A stretch of 64,000 nucleotides of DNA from JALZAI01 sp038212215 (GCA_038212215.1 JBBQUT010000017.1:24027-88026); one strand, 5' to 3'; numbered from the stretch's first letter, positions 49,170 to 57,538 are shown. Numbers and translations: made by a program. Notes: generated by a model from the sequence alone, not told the origin.

Positions 49170-49343
49170 ATGCCTGGATTCGACGACATCAAGAAACTGG
49201 CCGACGAGCACGACGACCAGGTCGACCAAGGCCTGCAGAAGGCCGGCGACGCAGCGGAATCGAAGTTCGGACATGGCGACCAGATCGACACGGCAGTGGA
49301 CAAGGCGCAGGAGTCCACGGGTTCCGGCGACCAAGTTCCCTAA
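49170..49343 (+). CDS. MT0933-like small antitoxin-family protein
   Basis: 57 residues, charged and helical: MPGFDDIKKLADEHDDQVDQ, then AAESKFGHGDQIDTAVDKAQ. The DQIDTAVDKAQE segment is characteristic of the MT0933/Rv0909 antitoxin family. No toxin gene is adjacent, so it may instead be a stress-type protein of the same fold. The region 48905-49169 before it carries the pstS promoter. Confidence 0.65.
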   Translation: MPGFDDIKKLADEHDDQVDQGLQKAGDAAESKFGHGDQIDTAVDKAQESTGSGDQVP

Positions 49344-49381
49344 GCGCCTGGTGCAGTAGGGCATTGGTGGTTACTACCGGG

Positions 49382-49387
49382 TAGCCT
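49382..49387 (+). promoter_or_regulatory. -10 box of the GMC oxidoreductase mRNA
   Basis: TAGCCT followed by 5 nt and ATG 49393; probably leaderless. Confidence 0.45.
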
Positions 49388-49392
49388 GCGGT

Positions 49393-51126
49393 ATGCCCTC
49401 GCCCGCAGTACCTCCCGAAGATCACGATTACGACGTGGTCGTGATCGGCTCCGGGTTCGGCGGCAGCGTCTCGGCGCTTCGCCTCACCGAGAAGGGCTAT
49501 CGCGTCGCCGTGCTCGAAGCCGGCCGCCGCTTCACCGACGACACACTGCCCAAGAACTCGTGGCACCTGCGCGATTTCCTGTGGGCGCCGCGGCTCGGTT
49601 GCACGGGAATCCAGCGTATCCACGTCTTGAAGGACTGCGTCATCCTGGCTGGCGCGGGTGTCGGCGGCGGCTCCCTCAACTACGCAAATACGCTGTACGA
49701 GCCGCCGCAGGCTTTCTACGACGACCCGCAGTGGTCCTCGATCACCGACTGGCGCGCGGAACTCGCCCCGCATTACGACCAGGCGAAGCGGATGCTCGGA
49801 GTGACGACCTATCCGGGCGATACGCCCAGCGATGTCGAGATGCGCCGCCTCGCCGGACAGTTCGGCAAGGCCGACACGTTCCGCAAGACCCCGGTCGGCG
49901 TCTTCTTTGGGGCCGGCCCGGGCGAGACCGTGCCGGACCCCTTCTTCGGCGGGGCGGGACCCGCGCGCACCGGGTGCATCGACTGCGGCGAGTGCATGAG
50001 CGGCTGCCGGCACGGCGCGAAGAACACCTTGGTCAAGAACTATCTGGCCCTGGCCGAACGCGGCGGTGCCGAGGTCCACCCGCTGACGACGGTCACCGGT
50101 GTCCAGGCGCTACATGCCGGCGGGTATGCCATCGATTCGGTCCGAACCGGGTCGTGGCTCTCCGGTGGTCGACGGACGTTCACGGCCCGGCACGTCGTTT
50201 TCTCGGCGGGCACCTACAACACGCAAAAGCTGCTCCATCGGCTGCAGGCGACGACCTTGCCGCGCGTCTCCACCCGGCTCGGATATCTGACCCGCACCAA
50301 CTCCGAGGCCTTACTCGGCGTCCGGATGAAGCACCCGGAGCACGACTACACGAAGGGCGTCGCGATCACATCCTCGTGGCATCCGGACGAGAGCACGCAT
50401 ATCGAGCCGTGCCGCTACGGCAAGGGCAGCAATGCGATGGGCCTGCTGAACTCGATCCTGACTGCCGGGGGCACCCGTCGGCACCGGTGGGCGCAGTTCG
50501 CGTCGTCGCTGTTGCGCCGGCCCAGCCTGGCCCGGCTGTTCGTGCCGCGGCGCTGGTCCGAGCAAGTGATCATCCTGTTGGTGATGCAGTCGCTGGACAA
50601 TTCGATCACCGTCCTCCGCAAGAAGACCCGGCTGGGTTACGCGCGGCTGACGTCCGTCCAAGGCTCCGGCGAGCCGAACCCGACCTGGATCCCGGTGGCC
50701 AACCGCGCCGCCGACCAACTCGCCGAAAACGTCGGCGGGATGGCCGGCGGAACCTGGGGCGACCTGATGAACATCCCGATGACCGCGCACTTCATCGGCG
50801 GCTGCCCGATCGGGGCGTCCGAGAGCAGCGGCGTCATCGATGCCTACCACCGGCTCTACGGCTACGACGGGCTGCACGTGATCGACGGCTCGACATTGTC
50901 GGCGAACCTGGGCGTGAACCCCTCGCTCTCCATCACGGCGCAAGCCGAACGGGCGGCAGCGCTGTGGCCGAACAAGGGTGAGGTCGACCAGCGCCCGCCG
51001 ATGGGTGCTGCGTATCGCCGCCTCGACCCGATCGCGCCGTCGACGCCGGTCGTTCCGCCCAGCGCTTCAGGGGCACTGCGTAACGGCGCAACACCGCTCG
51101 GGATGCCGTTCGTGCGCAGCGCCTGA
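49393..51126 (+). CDS. GMC-family flavoprotein oxidoreductase with cysteine cluster (ChoD-like)
   Basis: 577 residues. FAD motif VVVIGSGFGGSVSALRL, GGGSLNYANTLYEPP, and the C-terminal GMC part HFIGGCPIGAS, HVIDGSTLSANLGVNPSLSITA. A cluster CIDCGECMSGCRHGAKNTL (Cys 4 within 12 residues) lies near residue 197, as in actinobacterial ChoD-type enzymes, and could hold an iron-sulfur cluster. The substrate (sterol or other alcohol) is unknown. Confidence 0.85.
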   Translation: MPSPAVPPEDHDYDVVVIGSGFGGSVSALRLTEKGYRVAVLEAGRRFTDDTLPKNSWHLRDFLWAPRLGCTGIQRIHVLKDCVILAGAGVGGGSLNYANTLYEPPQAFYDDPQWSSITDWRAELAPHYDQAKRMLGVTTYPGDTPSDVEMRRLAGQFGKADTFRKTPVGVFFGAGPGETVPDPFFGGAGPARTGCIDCGECMSGCRHGAKNTLVKNYLALAERGGAEVHPLTTVTGVQALHAGGYAIDSVRTGSWLSGGRRTFTARHVVFSAGTYNTQKLLHRLQATTLPRVSTRLGYLTRTNSEALLGVRMKHPEHDYTKGVAITSSWHPDESTHIEPCRYGKGSNAMGLLNSILTAGGTRRHRWAQFASSLLRRPSLARLFVPRRWSEQVIILLVMQSLDNSITVLRKKTRLGYARLTSVQGSGEPNPTWIPVANRAADQLAENVGGMAGGTWGDLMNIPMTAHFIGGCPIGASESSGVIDAYHRLYGYDGLHVIDGSTLSANLGVNPSLSITAQAERAAALWPNKGEVDQRPPMGAAYRRLDPIAPSTPVVPPSASGALRNGATPLGMPFVRSA

Positions 51127-51129
51127 GCG

Positions 51130-52056
51130 TCAGCGCGAAAGCGCGCGCACAACGCGTGACGGGCTCGGACGCCCCAGCTGTTGCGCCATCCACAGGCTCG
51201 TCCGGACCAGCTTGTCGAGGTCCACGCCGGTCTGGATGCCGAGACCGTCGAGCATCCACACGAGGTCCTCGGTGGCGAGGTTGCCGGTTGCATTCTTCGC
51301 GTACGGGCAACCACCCAGCCCGCCAGCCGAGGCGTCGATCGTCGTGATCCCGTGCTGCAGCGCGACGAGGGTGTTCGACAGGGCCTGACCATAGGTGTCG
51401 TGGAAATGCACGGCCAGCCGCTCGGCGCCGATGCCCCGCGCCGCGAACGCGCTCAGCAGCGCAGTGACCTGGCCAGGTGTGGCAACGCCGATCGTGTCTC
51501 CCAGGGACAGCTGCGTGCAGCCCAGGCCGAGCAGGCGTGCACCCACGTCCACCACCTGGTCGACGGCGACGGCGCCCTCCCACGGGTCGCCAAAGCACAT
51601 CGAAAGATAGGCGCGGACGTCGATGCCGGCGCCGCGGGCCTTGGCTACGACCGGCTCGAACATCTCGATCGATCCGGCGAGGCTGCGGTTCAGGTTGCGC
51701 TGGGCGAAGGTCTCGGTCGCGCTGCCGAAGATCGCTATGTCGTGGACGTCGTTGTCCAACGCCCGCGCCAGACCGCGCTCGTTCGGGACGAGCACCGGAT
51801 AGCGGATCCCGTCGCGCCGCGTCATGCGCGCCAGCAGCTCATCGGCGTCAGCGAGCTGCGGCACCCATTTCGGGTGCACGAAGCTGGTCGCCTCGATCAC
51901 GCGCAGCCCGGCGTCAGCTAGGCGGGCGATGAAGTCAGCCTTGATCTCGACCGCGACGGTGGTCTGCTCGTTCTGCAGCCCGTCGCGCGGGCCGACTTCG
52001 TAGATCGTGACCTCGGCCGGCACGCCCGCCTGACTGACCTGCTGTGGCGCCCTCAT
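51130..52056 (-). CDS. Hydroxymethylglutaryl-CoA lyase
   Basis: 308 residues. YEVGPRDGLQNEQ, EATSFVHPKWVPQLADA, HFHDTYGQALSN and GGLGGCPYAKNATGNLATEDLV are the full HMG-CoA lyase signatures, closer to the classical enzyme than the copy at 3171 (HFHDT rather than HFHNT, SFVHPKW). It likely serves leucine breakdown. Start ATG overlaps the stop of the I78-type gene by ATGA; ends 3 nt from the convergent GMC gene. Confidence 0.93.
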   Translation of the reverse strand: MRAPQQVSQAGVPAEVTIYEVGPRDGLQNEQTTVAVEIKADFIARLADAGLRVIEATSFVHPKWVPQLADADELLARMTRRDGIRYPVLVPNERGLARALDNDVHDIAIFGSATETFAQRNLNRSLAGSIEMFEPVVAKARGAGIDVRAYLSMCFGDPWEGAVAVDQVVDVGARLLGLGCTQLSLGDTIGVATPGQVTALLSAFAARGIGAERLAVHFHDTYGQALSNTLVALQHGITTIDASAGGLGGCPYAKNATGNLATEDLVWMLDGLGIQTGVDLDKLVRTSLWMAQQLGRPSPSRVVRALSR

Positions 52057-52250
52057 CCGATGCCGAGATTTCGGACGACCTGCCCACCCTCGATAAGGAG
52101 CGTCACGCGATCCGCGCGGTACTCCATGGTCATCGCCTCGCCTGCCGACACGGTACGCAGCGTCCCACCTGCGGCGGTGACGGCTGCTTGCGCCTCGTCC
52201 GCGGAGCGTCCGACGAGCGCTTCGAGATCGAGTTCCTGCACTGGGCTCAT
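52053..52250 (-). CDS. Peptidase inhibitor I78-like small protein
   Basis: 65 residues. ALVGRSADEAQAAVTAAGGTLR followed by a Tyr/Arg-rich beta strand and LLIEGGQVVRNLGIG, the potato-inhibitor-I-like fold of the I78 family. No signal peptide, so an intracellular role. The stop overlaps the HMG-CoA-lyase start (ATGA). Confidence 0.65.
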   Translation of the reverse strand: MSPVQELDLEALVGRSADEAQAAVTAAGGTLRTVSAGEAMTMEYRADRVTLLIEGGQVVRNLGIG

Positions 52251-52278
52251 GACGTCAAGTATTCCCTCGTCGGGCCGT

Positions 52279-52284
52279 TACCGT
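52279..52284 (+). promoter_or_regulatory. -10 box of a leaderless mRNA
   Basis: TACCGT, 6 nt, GTG 52291. Confidence 0.5.
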
Positions 52285-52290
52285 GATGCA

Positions 52291-52692
52291 GTGGCGGCTA
52301 CTCCTGGGCAACTCACGGCCGACGCACTGCAATTCCTTCGGGACCGGCACCTGGCGACCCTGACATCGTTGCGCCCGGACGGCTCGCCGCACGTGACACC
52401 GGTCGGGTTCACCTGGGACGCGGACCGAGCACTGGCGCGCGTGATCTCTAGCCGGACCAGCCGCAAAGTGCGCAACGCCGCGAGAGGTGGGCCGGTCGTG
52501 CTGTGCCAGGTGGACGGACGGCGCTGGCTCGCCCTGGAGGGCAGGAGCCGCGTCAGCGCCGACGACGATGACGTCGCCGACGCGGTGGCCCGCTACGCCG
52601 AGCGGTACCGACCGCCCCGCGAGAACCCGCAGCGGGTGGCGATCGAAATCGTCGTCAGCCGGATCCTGGGCTCCGCCGCGTTCTTCGCCTGA
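52291..52692 (+). CDS. Pyridoxamine-5'-phosphate oxidase-fold, probable F420-dependent, enzyme
   Basis: 133 residues, split beta-barrel. LRDRHLATLTSLRPDGSPHVTPVGF and SSRTSRKVRNAARGGPVVLCQVDGRRWLALEG are typical of the actinobacterial F420/flavin-binding PPOX family. GTG 52291 is leaderless. The true substrate is unknown. Confidence 0.8.
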   Translation: MAATPGQLTADALQFLRDRHLATLTSLRPDGSPHVTPVGFTWDADRALARVISSRTSRKVRNAARGGPVVLCQVDGRRWLALEGRSRVSADDDDVADAVARYAERYRPPRENPQRVAIEIVVSRILGSAAFFA

Positions 52693-52724
52693 CCCAGTGT
52701 TTTCCCCGCTGGTGACCCAGTGCT

Positions 52725-52775
52725 TTCCCCGCTGATGCTCGGTTTGGCGCGTACTGGGCGAGCACCAGCGGGGAA
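52725..52775. terminator. Bidirectional terminator
   Basis: A 17-bp stem with one mismatch: TTCCCCGCTGATGCTCG with CGAGCACCAGCGGGGAA, loop of 17 nt, between two convergent genes. The stem ends in TTT/AAA at the base so it works in both directions. A copy of the left arm (TTTCCCCGCTGGTG, 52700-52713) offers a perfect alternative partner. Confidence 0.75.
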
Positions 52776-52799
52776 GACTCCGGCGGCGGACGAGCCGCC

Positions 52800-53720
52800 T
52801 CAGACGACCTGAATGACGACCTTTCCCAGCGCATGCCCGGACTCGACCGAGGCGATCGCCTTCGGCGCGTCGTCAAAGGCGACGATGTCGATCACCTGCG
52901 GGTCGAGCTTTCCCTCGGCGACGAGCCGGGCGACCTCGTCCAGAACTCGCACGGTGCCGTCGCGATTGACTGGCACCCCGCCCAATTCGGCAACAGTGCC
53001 CGGGTCAGCCGCCGTGATGATCTTGGTGGGGTCCTTGGCCAGGTCCGCTACGGCTCGCAGCGAGTCGCCGCCGACAAGGTCATAGATCGCGTCGACACCG
53101 TCGGGAAGCAGCTTGCGTACCCGCTCGGCGACACCGTCGCCGTAGACGACGAGCGTGGCACCGAGCGACTCGACCAGCGCCCGCTTGGCCTCGCTCGCTG
53201 TGCCGAAGACGGCGATGCCGGAGTCGCGCGCGATCTGTGCCGCCGCGACACCGACGCCGCCGCCTACACCGTTGATCAGCAGGGTCTGCCCCTCCGTGAG
53301 ACCGAGCTGCACGATGCCGTCGTAGCCTGTGGCGGCGGCGACCGCCAGCGTTGCCGCGTCAGTGAAGCTGACCTGCGCCGGCTTCTTCGCCGTCGTGGCG
53401 GCACTCGTCACGGTGAATTCGGAGAACGCTCCGTGGGTCGGGGCTGGGTTGCCGAACACCTCGTCGCCTTCGGCAAATCCTTCGACGTCCTTACCCAGCT
53501 TGACGACGACCCCGGACACTTCGCTGCCGAATTCCGAAGGCAGTTCGCGGGGCGCGAACGCCTGGAACAGCCCGAGCCGGATTTTCCAGTCGACCGGGTT
53601 CACGCTGGCCGCATGCACCTTGACGAGGAGCTCATTAGGTCCCGGCTCGGGCTCGGGCAGATCAACAAACTCCTGGGTTTCAGGCCCGCCGTACTCAGTG
53701 AATCGAAAGACTTTCGGCAT
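52800..53720 (-). CDS. NADP-dependent quinone-type oxidoreductase (zinc-free MDR)
   Basis: 306 residues. VNPVDWKIRLGLF, LLINGVGGGVGVAAAQIARDSG (NADPH motif) and EVFGNPAP; no zinc cysteines. ATG 53720 follows AGGAG; a longer upstream start is shadow. Divergent from the XRE operon, so the repeats at 53835 lie between them. Confidence 0.88.
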   Translation of the reverse strand: MPKVFRFTEYGGPETQEFVDLPEPEPGPNELLVKVHAASVNPVDWKIRLGLFQAFAPRELPSEFGSEVSGVVVKLGKDVEGFAEGDEVFGNPAPTHGAFSEFTVTSAATTAKKPAQVSFTDAATLAVAAATGYDGIVQLGLTEGQTLLINGVGGGVGVAAAQIARDSGIAVFGTASEAKRALVESLGATLVVYGDGVAERVRKLLPDGVDAIYDLVGGDSLRAVADLAKDPTKIITAADPGTVAELGGVPVNRDGTVRVLDEVARLVAEGKLDPQVIDIVAFDDAPKAIASVESGHALGKVVIQVV

Positions 53721-53834
53721 CGTCGCACTCCTAATGTCGAGGGGCATTGCGTCAAAAATCGGCCGCAAGTCCAACCGTAGTCACACGTGGAGGACGACCA
53801 TCGTCCAACCGTCCTCGCGACTGTGGCATCAGCT

Positions 53835-53868
53835 CACTTTCAGATCACTTGCACTTTCAGATCACTTG
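53835..53868. repeat. Two perfect 17-bp iterons upstream of the XRE operon
   Basis: CACTTTCAGATCACTTG occurs twice without a gap (53835-53851, 53852-53868). Each has CACTT at both ends, giving four half-sites spaced 11, 6 and 11 bp. They lie 15 nt upstream of the ATG at 53884 and 115 nt from the oxidoreductase start. Probably an operator, most likely for the XRE protein itself. Confidence 0.7.
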
Positions 53869-53883
53869 CGTAACGATGAAGCC

Positions 53884-54939
53884 ATGGACTTGAATCTCGG
53901 GTCAGCTGTGTGCAGGAGGCTCTTGAGCGCCAATGCGCCGCTCGAACTGCTGGCAAGCTGCCTGCCGACAATCGACTCCGGCGTCCGGGTTCGGGTGCGT
54001 GCGCTGCTTGACGGAGCATTGGACGGAAATGTCGCCTCAGCGCGCGGGCTGACTGCATTCTATGAGCAGGCCGCGGCGAGCCTCGCCGACTGCTTCGCGC
54101 GAACCGGCGCCGACGCCGTCGATCTCGACCTGAGTGCGCACCTGCTTGGACTGCCGCAACTCGACACGGTGTACGACCACCCCGCAGCCGGGCTCTTTCA
54201 GTGGGCGCTGGTCGGCATCCGGCAGGGTCGGCAAAGGCCGGTGTCCTATCCGGTGCGTCGCGGCGTCGACCCGGTTGTAGTGGCGCGCTACGGGCAGGCG
54301 ATGTCGACGGCGCTACTCGACCGGGTGAGCTCGGTCCGCCGCATCAAGCTGGCCTTCGATGTGTCCAACGAAGACATCGGCCGCTGGACCGGAGTGAGCT
54401 CGCAGTCGGTGAGTGCCTGGGAACGGGGCGCGAGCGAGCCGAAGCCGAACAATGCAGTAACGCTGACCCGGTTGCGGCGGCTCGCCGAGACGTTCTCCGA
54501 GGTGGTGCGGAGCGACCGCATCGCCCAGACGTTTGCCGGTCGACCGATACCGCTGCTTGCAGGGCACACCTACTCGAGTGCGCTCGACGCTGGCGTCGAG
54601 GTCGACGTGCTGATCGACGTGGTGCGCCGAACTGTTGGCCGGAAACCGGAAACCGAAATGGGCGCACGCTGGCTGGCCGGTCCGCATGCCGCCGCCGCCC
54701 TCGCTGAGTACGAGGCCGCCAGCGGCACGAATCCGGTCACCCGCAAGGGTGAGGCCCTCGCCGAAGTGCGCGCGATCGACAGCTTGCGCGCAACTGGCAA
54801 CCGCGCGAGCGGGAAAAAGTCATCAGCCGCGAAGAAAGCAACCAACGAGCCCCGAGTTCGGAAGAAGGCGGCGGTCAAGACCGTTGCTGCGAGCAAGGCG
54901 AGCCCGGCGCGTGCTGCCGTCAAGCGAGTTCGGACATGA
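53884..54939 (+). CDS. XRE-type DNA-binding protein with histone-like basic tail
   Basis: 351 residues. Residues 1-130 form an all-helical part of no known family. A central helix-turn-helix, FDVSNEDIGRWTGVSSQSVSAWERGASEPKPN, spans about 157-188. After residue 300 the chain is Lys/Ala-rich (SGKKSSAAKKATNEPR, RKKAAVKTVAASKAS, RAAVKRVRT), resembling histone H1/HupB tails. ATG 53884 lies behind TAACGA; possibly leaderless. First gene of a three-gene coupled operon. Confidence 0.72.
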   Translation: MDLNLGSAVCRRLLSANAPLELLASCLPTIDSGVRVRVRALLDGALDGNVASARGLTAFYEQAAASLADCFARTGADAVDLDLSAHLLGLPQLDTVYDHPAAGLFQWALVGIRQGRQRPVSYPVRRGVDPVVVARYGQAMSTALLDRVSSVRRIKLAFDVSNEDIGRWTGVSSQSVSAWERGASEPKPNNAVTLTRLRRLAETFSEVVRSDRIAQTFAGRPIPLLAGHTYSSALDAGVEVDVLIDVVRRTVGRKPETEMGARWLAGPHAAAALAEYEAASGTNPVTRKGEALAEVRAIDSLRATGNRASGKKSSAAKKATNEPRVRKKAAVKTVAASKASPARAAVKRVRT

Positions 54940-55010
54940 GTAAACGTAGTGAGCGAACAAGCGTGATCGGGCTTGGCCGGCCAGGCGAACGCAGTGCGGC
55001 TCGGACGTGA
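54936..55010 (+). repeat. Family B mini-cistron between the XRE gene and the next gene
   Basis: 24-residue ORF from ATG 54936 to TGA 55008-55010, peptide MSKRSERTSVIGLGRPGERS then AART. Its ATG overlaps the XRE stop (ATGA) and its TGA overlaps the next GTG at 55007 (GTGA). The GAGG ribosome site of other units has decayed to GCGGC here. Confidence 0.92.
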
Positions 55011-55537
55011 GCGAGCCACCCCGGGTGGACGTCGGGCTTCCGCAGTACGTTCTCGTGCCCGACGACGTCGACTTGGACGGCGCTGTGCCCGACGGCTCCT
55101 GGGACGAGTTCACTGACCTCAATCGTTGGTACACGCCCGGATCGACGCCGGACGCCACCGTCCAATACTGCGCCGACGACACCGACGTTGCGCTCGCCCG
55201 GCTGCGCACAATGGCGGCCCAGTCCGGTGCCGACCTCGACGACCTGATCGCTGGTCCCGGCCTGCTCGACGTCACCGTCGACATCACGGACGCCGCGGAC
55301 CTGACCGGCCCCGTGACCTTGAGCGAGCTCGGGCTTCCCGACTACCCGGCCGGCGCGAATACCCCGGCGGCCCGCGCCGCGTGCGCGGTTGCCGGAAACA
55401 GGTTCGTTGCCGGTCAGGAAAGGCTCATCGTCGTCCGTCCCGCCGAAGCACAGGTCAGCGTCAACCGCGAAGTCCTTGCCGTGCTCCCCCGCGTCCGACT
55501 CGGGGTCGCCCGTCGCAGGCGGTGGCCGCACTGGTGA
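55007..55537 (+). CDS. Unknown acidic protein in the XRE operon
   Basis: 176 residues. Asp-rich N-terminal half (LVPDDVDLDGAVPDG, ADDTDVALARLRTMAAQSG) and a basic C-terminal end (GVARRRRWPHW). No recognised domain; it lacks the Arg/Glu/Ser pattern of RES-type toxins. Reached by translation from the repeat mini-ORF; ends in GTGA overlap with the next gene. Confidence 0.6.
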   Translation: MSEPPRVDVGLPQYVLVPDDVDLDGAVPDGSWDEFTDLNRWYTPGSTPDATVQYCADDTDVALARLRTMAAQSGADLDDLIAGPGLLDVTVDITDAADLTGPVTLSELGLPDYPAGANTPAARAACAVAGNRFVAGQERLIVVRPAEAQVSVNREVLAVLPRVRLGVARRRRWPHW

Positions 55538-56295
55538 CCCGACCATCGCAGCGAAGCAGCTTTCGCGCGCGAATCGCGGTGGCAGCCGTGTGCGCGCCCT
55601 GGTTGGTGCTGACCCCAGCCGCCGCGGGCACGCCCGCGACACCAGCACCGTCCGGACCACAACGGGTCGTGATCGTCAACCCGGTCAAGACAAGCAGCGA
55701 CACGCCCTGGTGGCAGGACCCGATTCTCACCCTGTTGTTCGGCGCAGTGCTGTCCTTCGGCATCGCGTCCCGCTCCGGCGCCGTCCAGCGGCGTCACGAT
55801 CGCGCCCAATTCGATCTGGAACGCGCCGTCACCCAGGGACAGGCAAAGGCCGTCGGAAGCCTGGCCCGCTTCCAGTTGCGGCTCGAACTCACCGAGCGGC
55901 GGGCGCGCGAGAGTTCCGCGACGCTGCGGAGCCTGCGAGTGCTCGACACAGTCCTCGCGGAGAGCGGCACACCGTCCACCACGATCGCCGATCTGCCGGT
56001 ATATGCGCTCAGTTTCGACGAACCTGTCGTGCGCGAGCGCACCGAGACCGTCGCCACATTGCTTGCCCGATACCAGGTTTGCCCCGTCGCCAGCCAGGCC
56101 GGAGTGGGGCTCGACCTGCGGACGGCGGTGGCCGCCGCGCTGCCCGGTGTACAGATTTCTGCCGGCGCTCAGGCGAAGGACGCTGAGCGCCTGGCCGACA
56201 GCGGTCGCAAGCTGGCTGACGCGGACGCCGAACTGCTCGAGAATGCGGGGGTTCCATCGGCTGCGGCCGTCCGCCCGGTCTGGAAGTTCTGGTAG
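55534..56295 (+). CDS. Secreted or membrane-anchored protein of unknown function
   Basis: 253 residues. Signal peptide (ARIAVAAVCAPWLVLTPAAAG), short linker, one membrane helix (DPILTLLFGAVLSFGIASRSG, about 58-78), then a cytoplasmic helical part with LERAVTQGQAKAVGSLARF and Arg-rich coiled coil. GTG 55534 overlaps the previous stop by 4 nt. No family match made. Third gene of the XRE operon. Confidence 0.6.
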   Translation: MTRPSQRSSFRARIAVAAVCAPWLVLTPAAAGTPATPAPSGPQRVVIVNPVKTSSDTPWWQDPILTLLFGAVLSFGIASRSGAVQRRHDRAQFDLERAVTQGQAKAVGSLARFQLRLELTERRARESSATLRSLRVLDTVLAESGTPSTTIADLPVYALSFDEPVVRERTETVATLLARYQVCPVASQAGVGLDLRTAVAAALPGVQISAGAQAKDAERLADSGRKLADADAELLENAGVPSAAAVRPVWKFW

Positions 56296-56445
56296 CTGGC
56301 GCGGTTGTGAGCGGAGGCCGAGCGTCGTCACTGATAGGAAGGGGGCAGTGCCAAGGACGTCGCGGGACGGGCGTCGCGAGGGGGACACTGCTCGAGCAGC
56401 AGTGCACCGTCAGGACCCACCTCACCCGCGCCCCGAGGAGACACG

Positions 56446-57321
56446 ATGACGACGAGCGACACCCGTCCGATGATGCCTGCGGCGTTCATCGGCCACGGCA
56501 ATCCGATGAACGCCCTCGAGCGCAACCGCTACACCGAGGCATGGCAGGCGTTCGGTGCCGCGGTGTCCCGGCCGCGGGTCATCCTCGTCGTTTCCGCGCA
56601 CTGGTACATCAACGCCACCGCCGTCACCGCGATGGCCCGTCCGCGCACCATTCACGACTTCTACGGCTTTCCGAAGGCTCTTTTCGACATCGAGTATCCG
56701 GCCCCGGGGCTGCCGGAGCTGTCCGAGCAGATCGCCGACGCGGTGCAGCCGATGTGGGTCGGTCGCGATCTTGACAGCTGGGGCATTGACCACGGGACAT
56801 GGTCCGTCCTCGTCCATGCCTTCCCGGACGCCACCATCCCTGTCGTGCAGTTGTCCCTCAACGCAGACAAGGGAATGGACTACCACCTCGCGCTCGGCCA
56901 GAAGCTCGCCGCCTTGCGGCGCGAGGGGGTCCTGGTGGTCGGCAGCGGCAACATCGTGCACAACCTGCGCGCGGTCGACTTCTCGCAGCCCGAGGGCGCT
57001 TACGACTGGGCCGTGCGCTTCGACGACCACGCGCGAGAGATCCTGCTCGACCGACCCACTGAGGTCACGTCACTCGACGCCGACCGCGACTACCGGCTGG
57101 CCGTCCCCACACCCGACCACTTCCTGCCGCTGCTCTACCTCGCTGGACTGGCTGCCGACAGCGGCCAAGAGGTCACCACACTGGTCGACGGCCACGCCGC
57201 CGGGTCGATCAGCATGGCCAGTTACACGATCGGCGTCGATTGCCCGACAGCCGGCGACCTCGACGGCACCCCTGCCGCGCCGCTGCCGACCAGTGTCCCG
57301 GCGGACGAGACGAACCTCTGA
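56446..57321 (+). CDS. ygiD: 4,5-DOPA-extradiol-dioxygenase-like protein (YgiD/LigB)
   Basis: 291 residues. FIGHGNPMNAL with the metal His, VVSAHWYIN with the second His, SWGIDHGTWSVLVHAFPDATIPVVQLSLN with catalytic residues, and HFLPLLYLAGLA near the C-terminus, the class III extradiol dioxygenase plan. Cleaves a catechol ring. AGGAG precedes ATG 56446. The gap from 56296 holds nothing clear. Confidence 0.87.
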   Translation: MTTSDTRPMMPAAFIGHGNPMNALERNRYTEAWQAFGAAVSRPRVILVVSAHWYINATAVTAMARPRTIHDFYGFPKALFDIEYPAPGLPELSEQIADAVQPMWVGRDLDSWGIDHGTWSVLVHAFPDATIPVVQLSLNADKGMDYHLALGQKLAALRREGVLVVGSGNIVHNLRAVDFSQPEGAYDWAVRFDDHAREILLDRPTEVTSLDADRDYRLAVPTPDHFLPLLYLAGLAADSGQEVTTLVDGHAAGSISMASYTIGVDCPTAGDLDGTPAAPLPTSVPADETNL

Positions 57322-57445
57322 CCCAGCTGCCCTGCCAATGGGAGAACGCGAGCACGTCGAACCGATAGCTGCCGGGGGCTGGGTTTCGCCGCCCGCCGAT
57401 CGCCCGCGTGCGACACAGGCGTTGCGATCGCCGCACAGCGAAGAT

Positions 57446-57466
57446 TGAGACGGTCTCAGCTATGCT
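57446..57466 (+). promoter_or_regulatory. Dyad and -10 box before the receiver/flavoprotein gene
   Basis: TGAGAC G GTCTCA (57446-57458) is a perfect 6-bp dyad directly upstream of TATGCT (57461-57466). There is no -35 consensus, so an activator or repressor site at -35 is likely. The ATG is at 57539. Confidence 0.5.
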
Positions 57467-57538
57467 GCGCGGTTGCTGGTTCTTTCGTTGCTCCAGCCTT
57501 CCTCGGGGAGGCAGGGAGGCTGCCTTGAGGCTGATCTG

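Noticed and set aside
55007..55537. RES-type toxin with the XRE gene as antitoxin
   Set aside because: The conserved Arg, Glu and Ser of RES toxins are not found, and the XRE protein is larger than such antitoxins.
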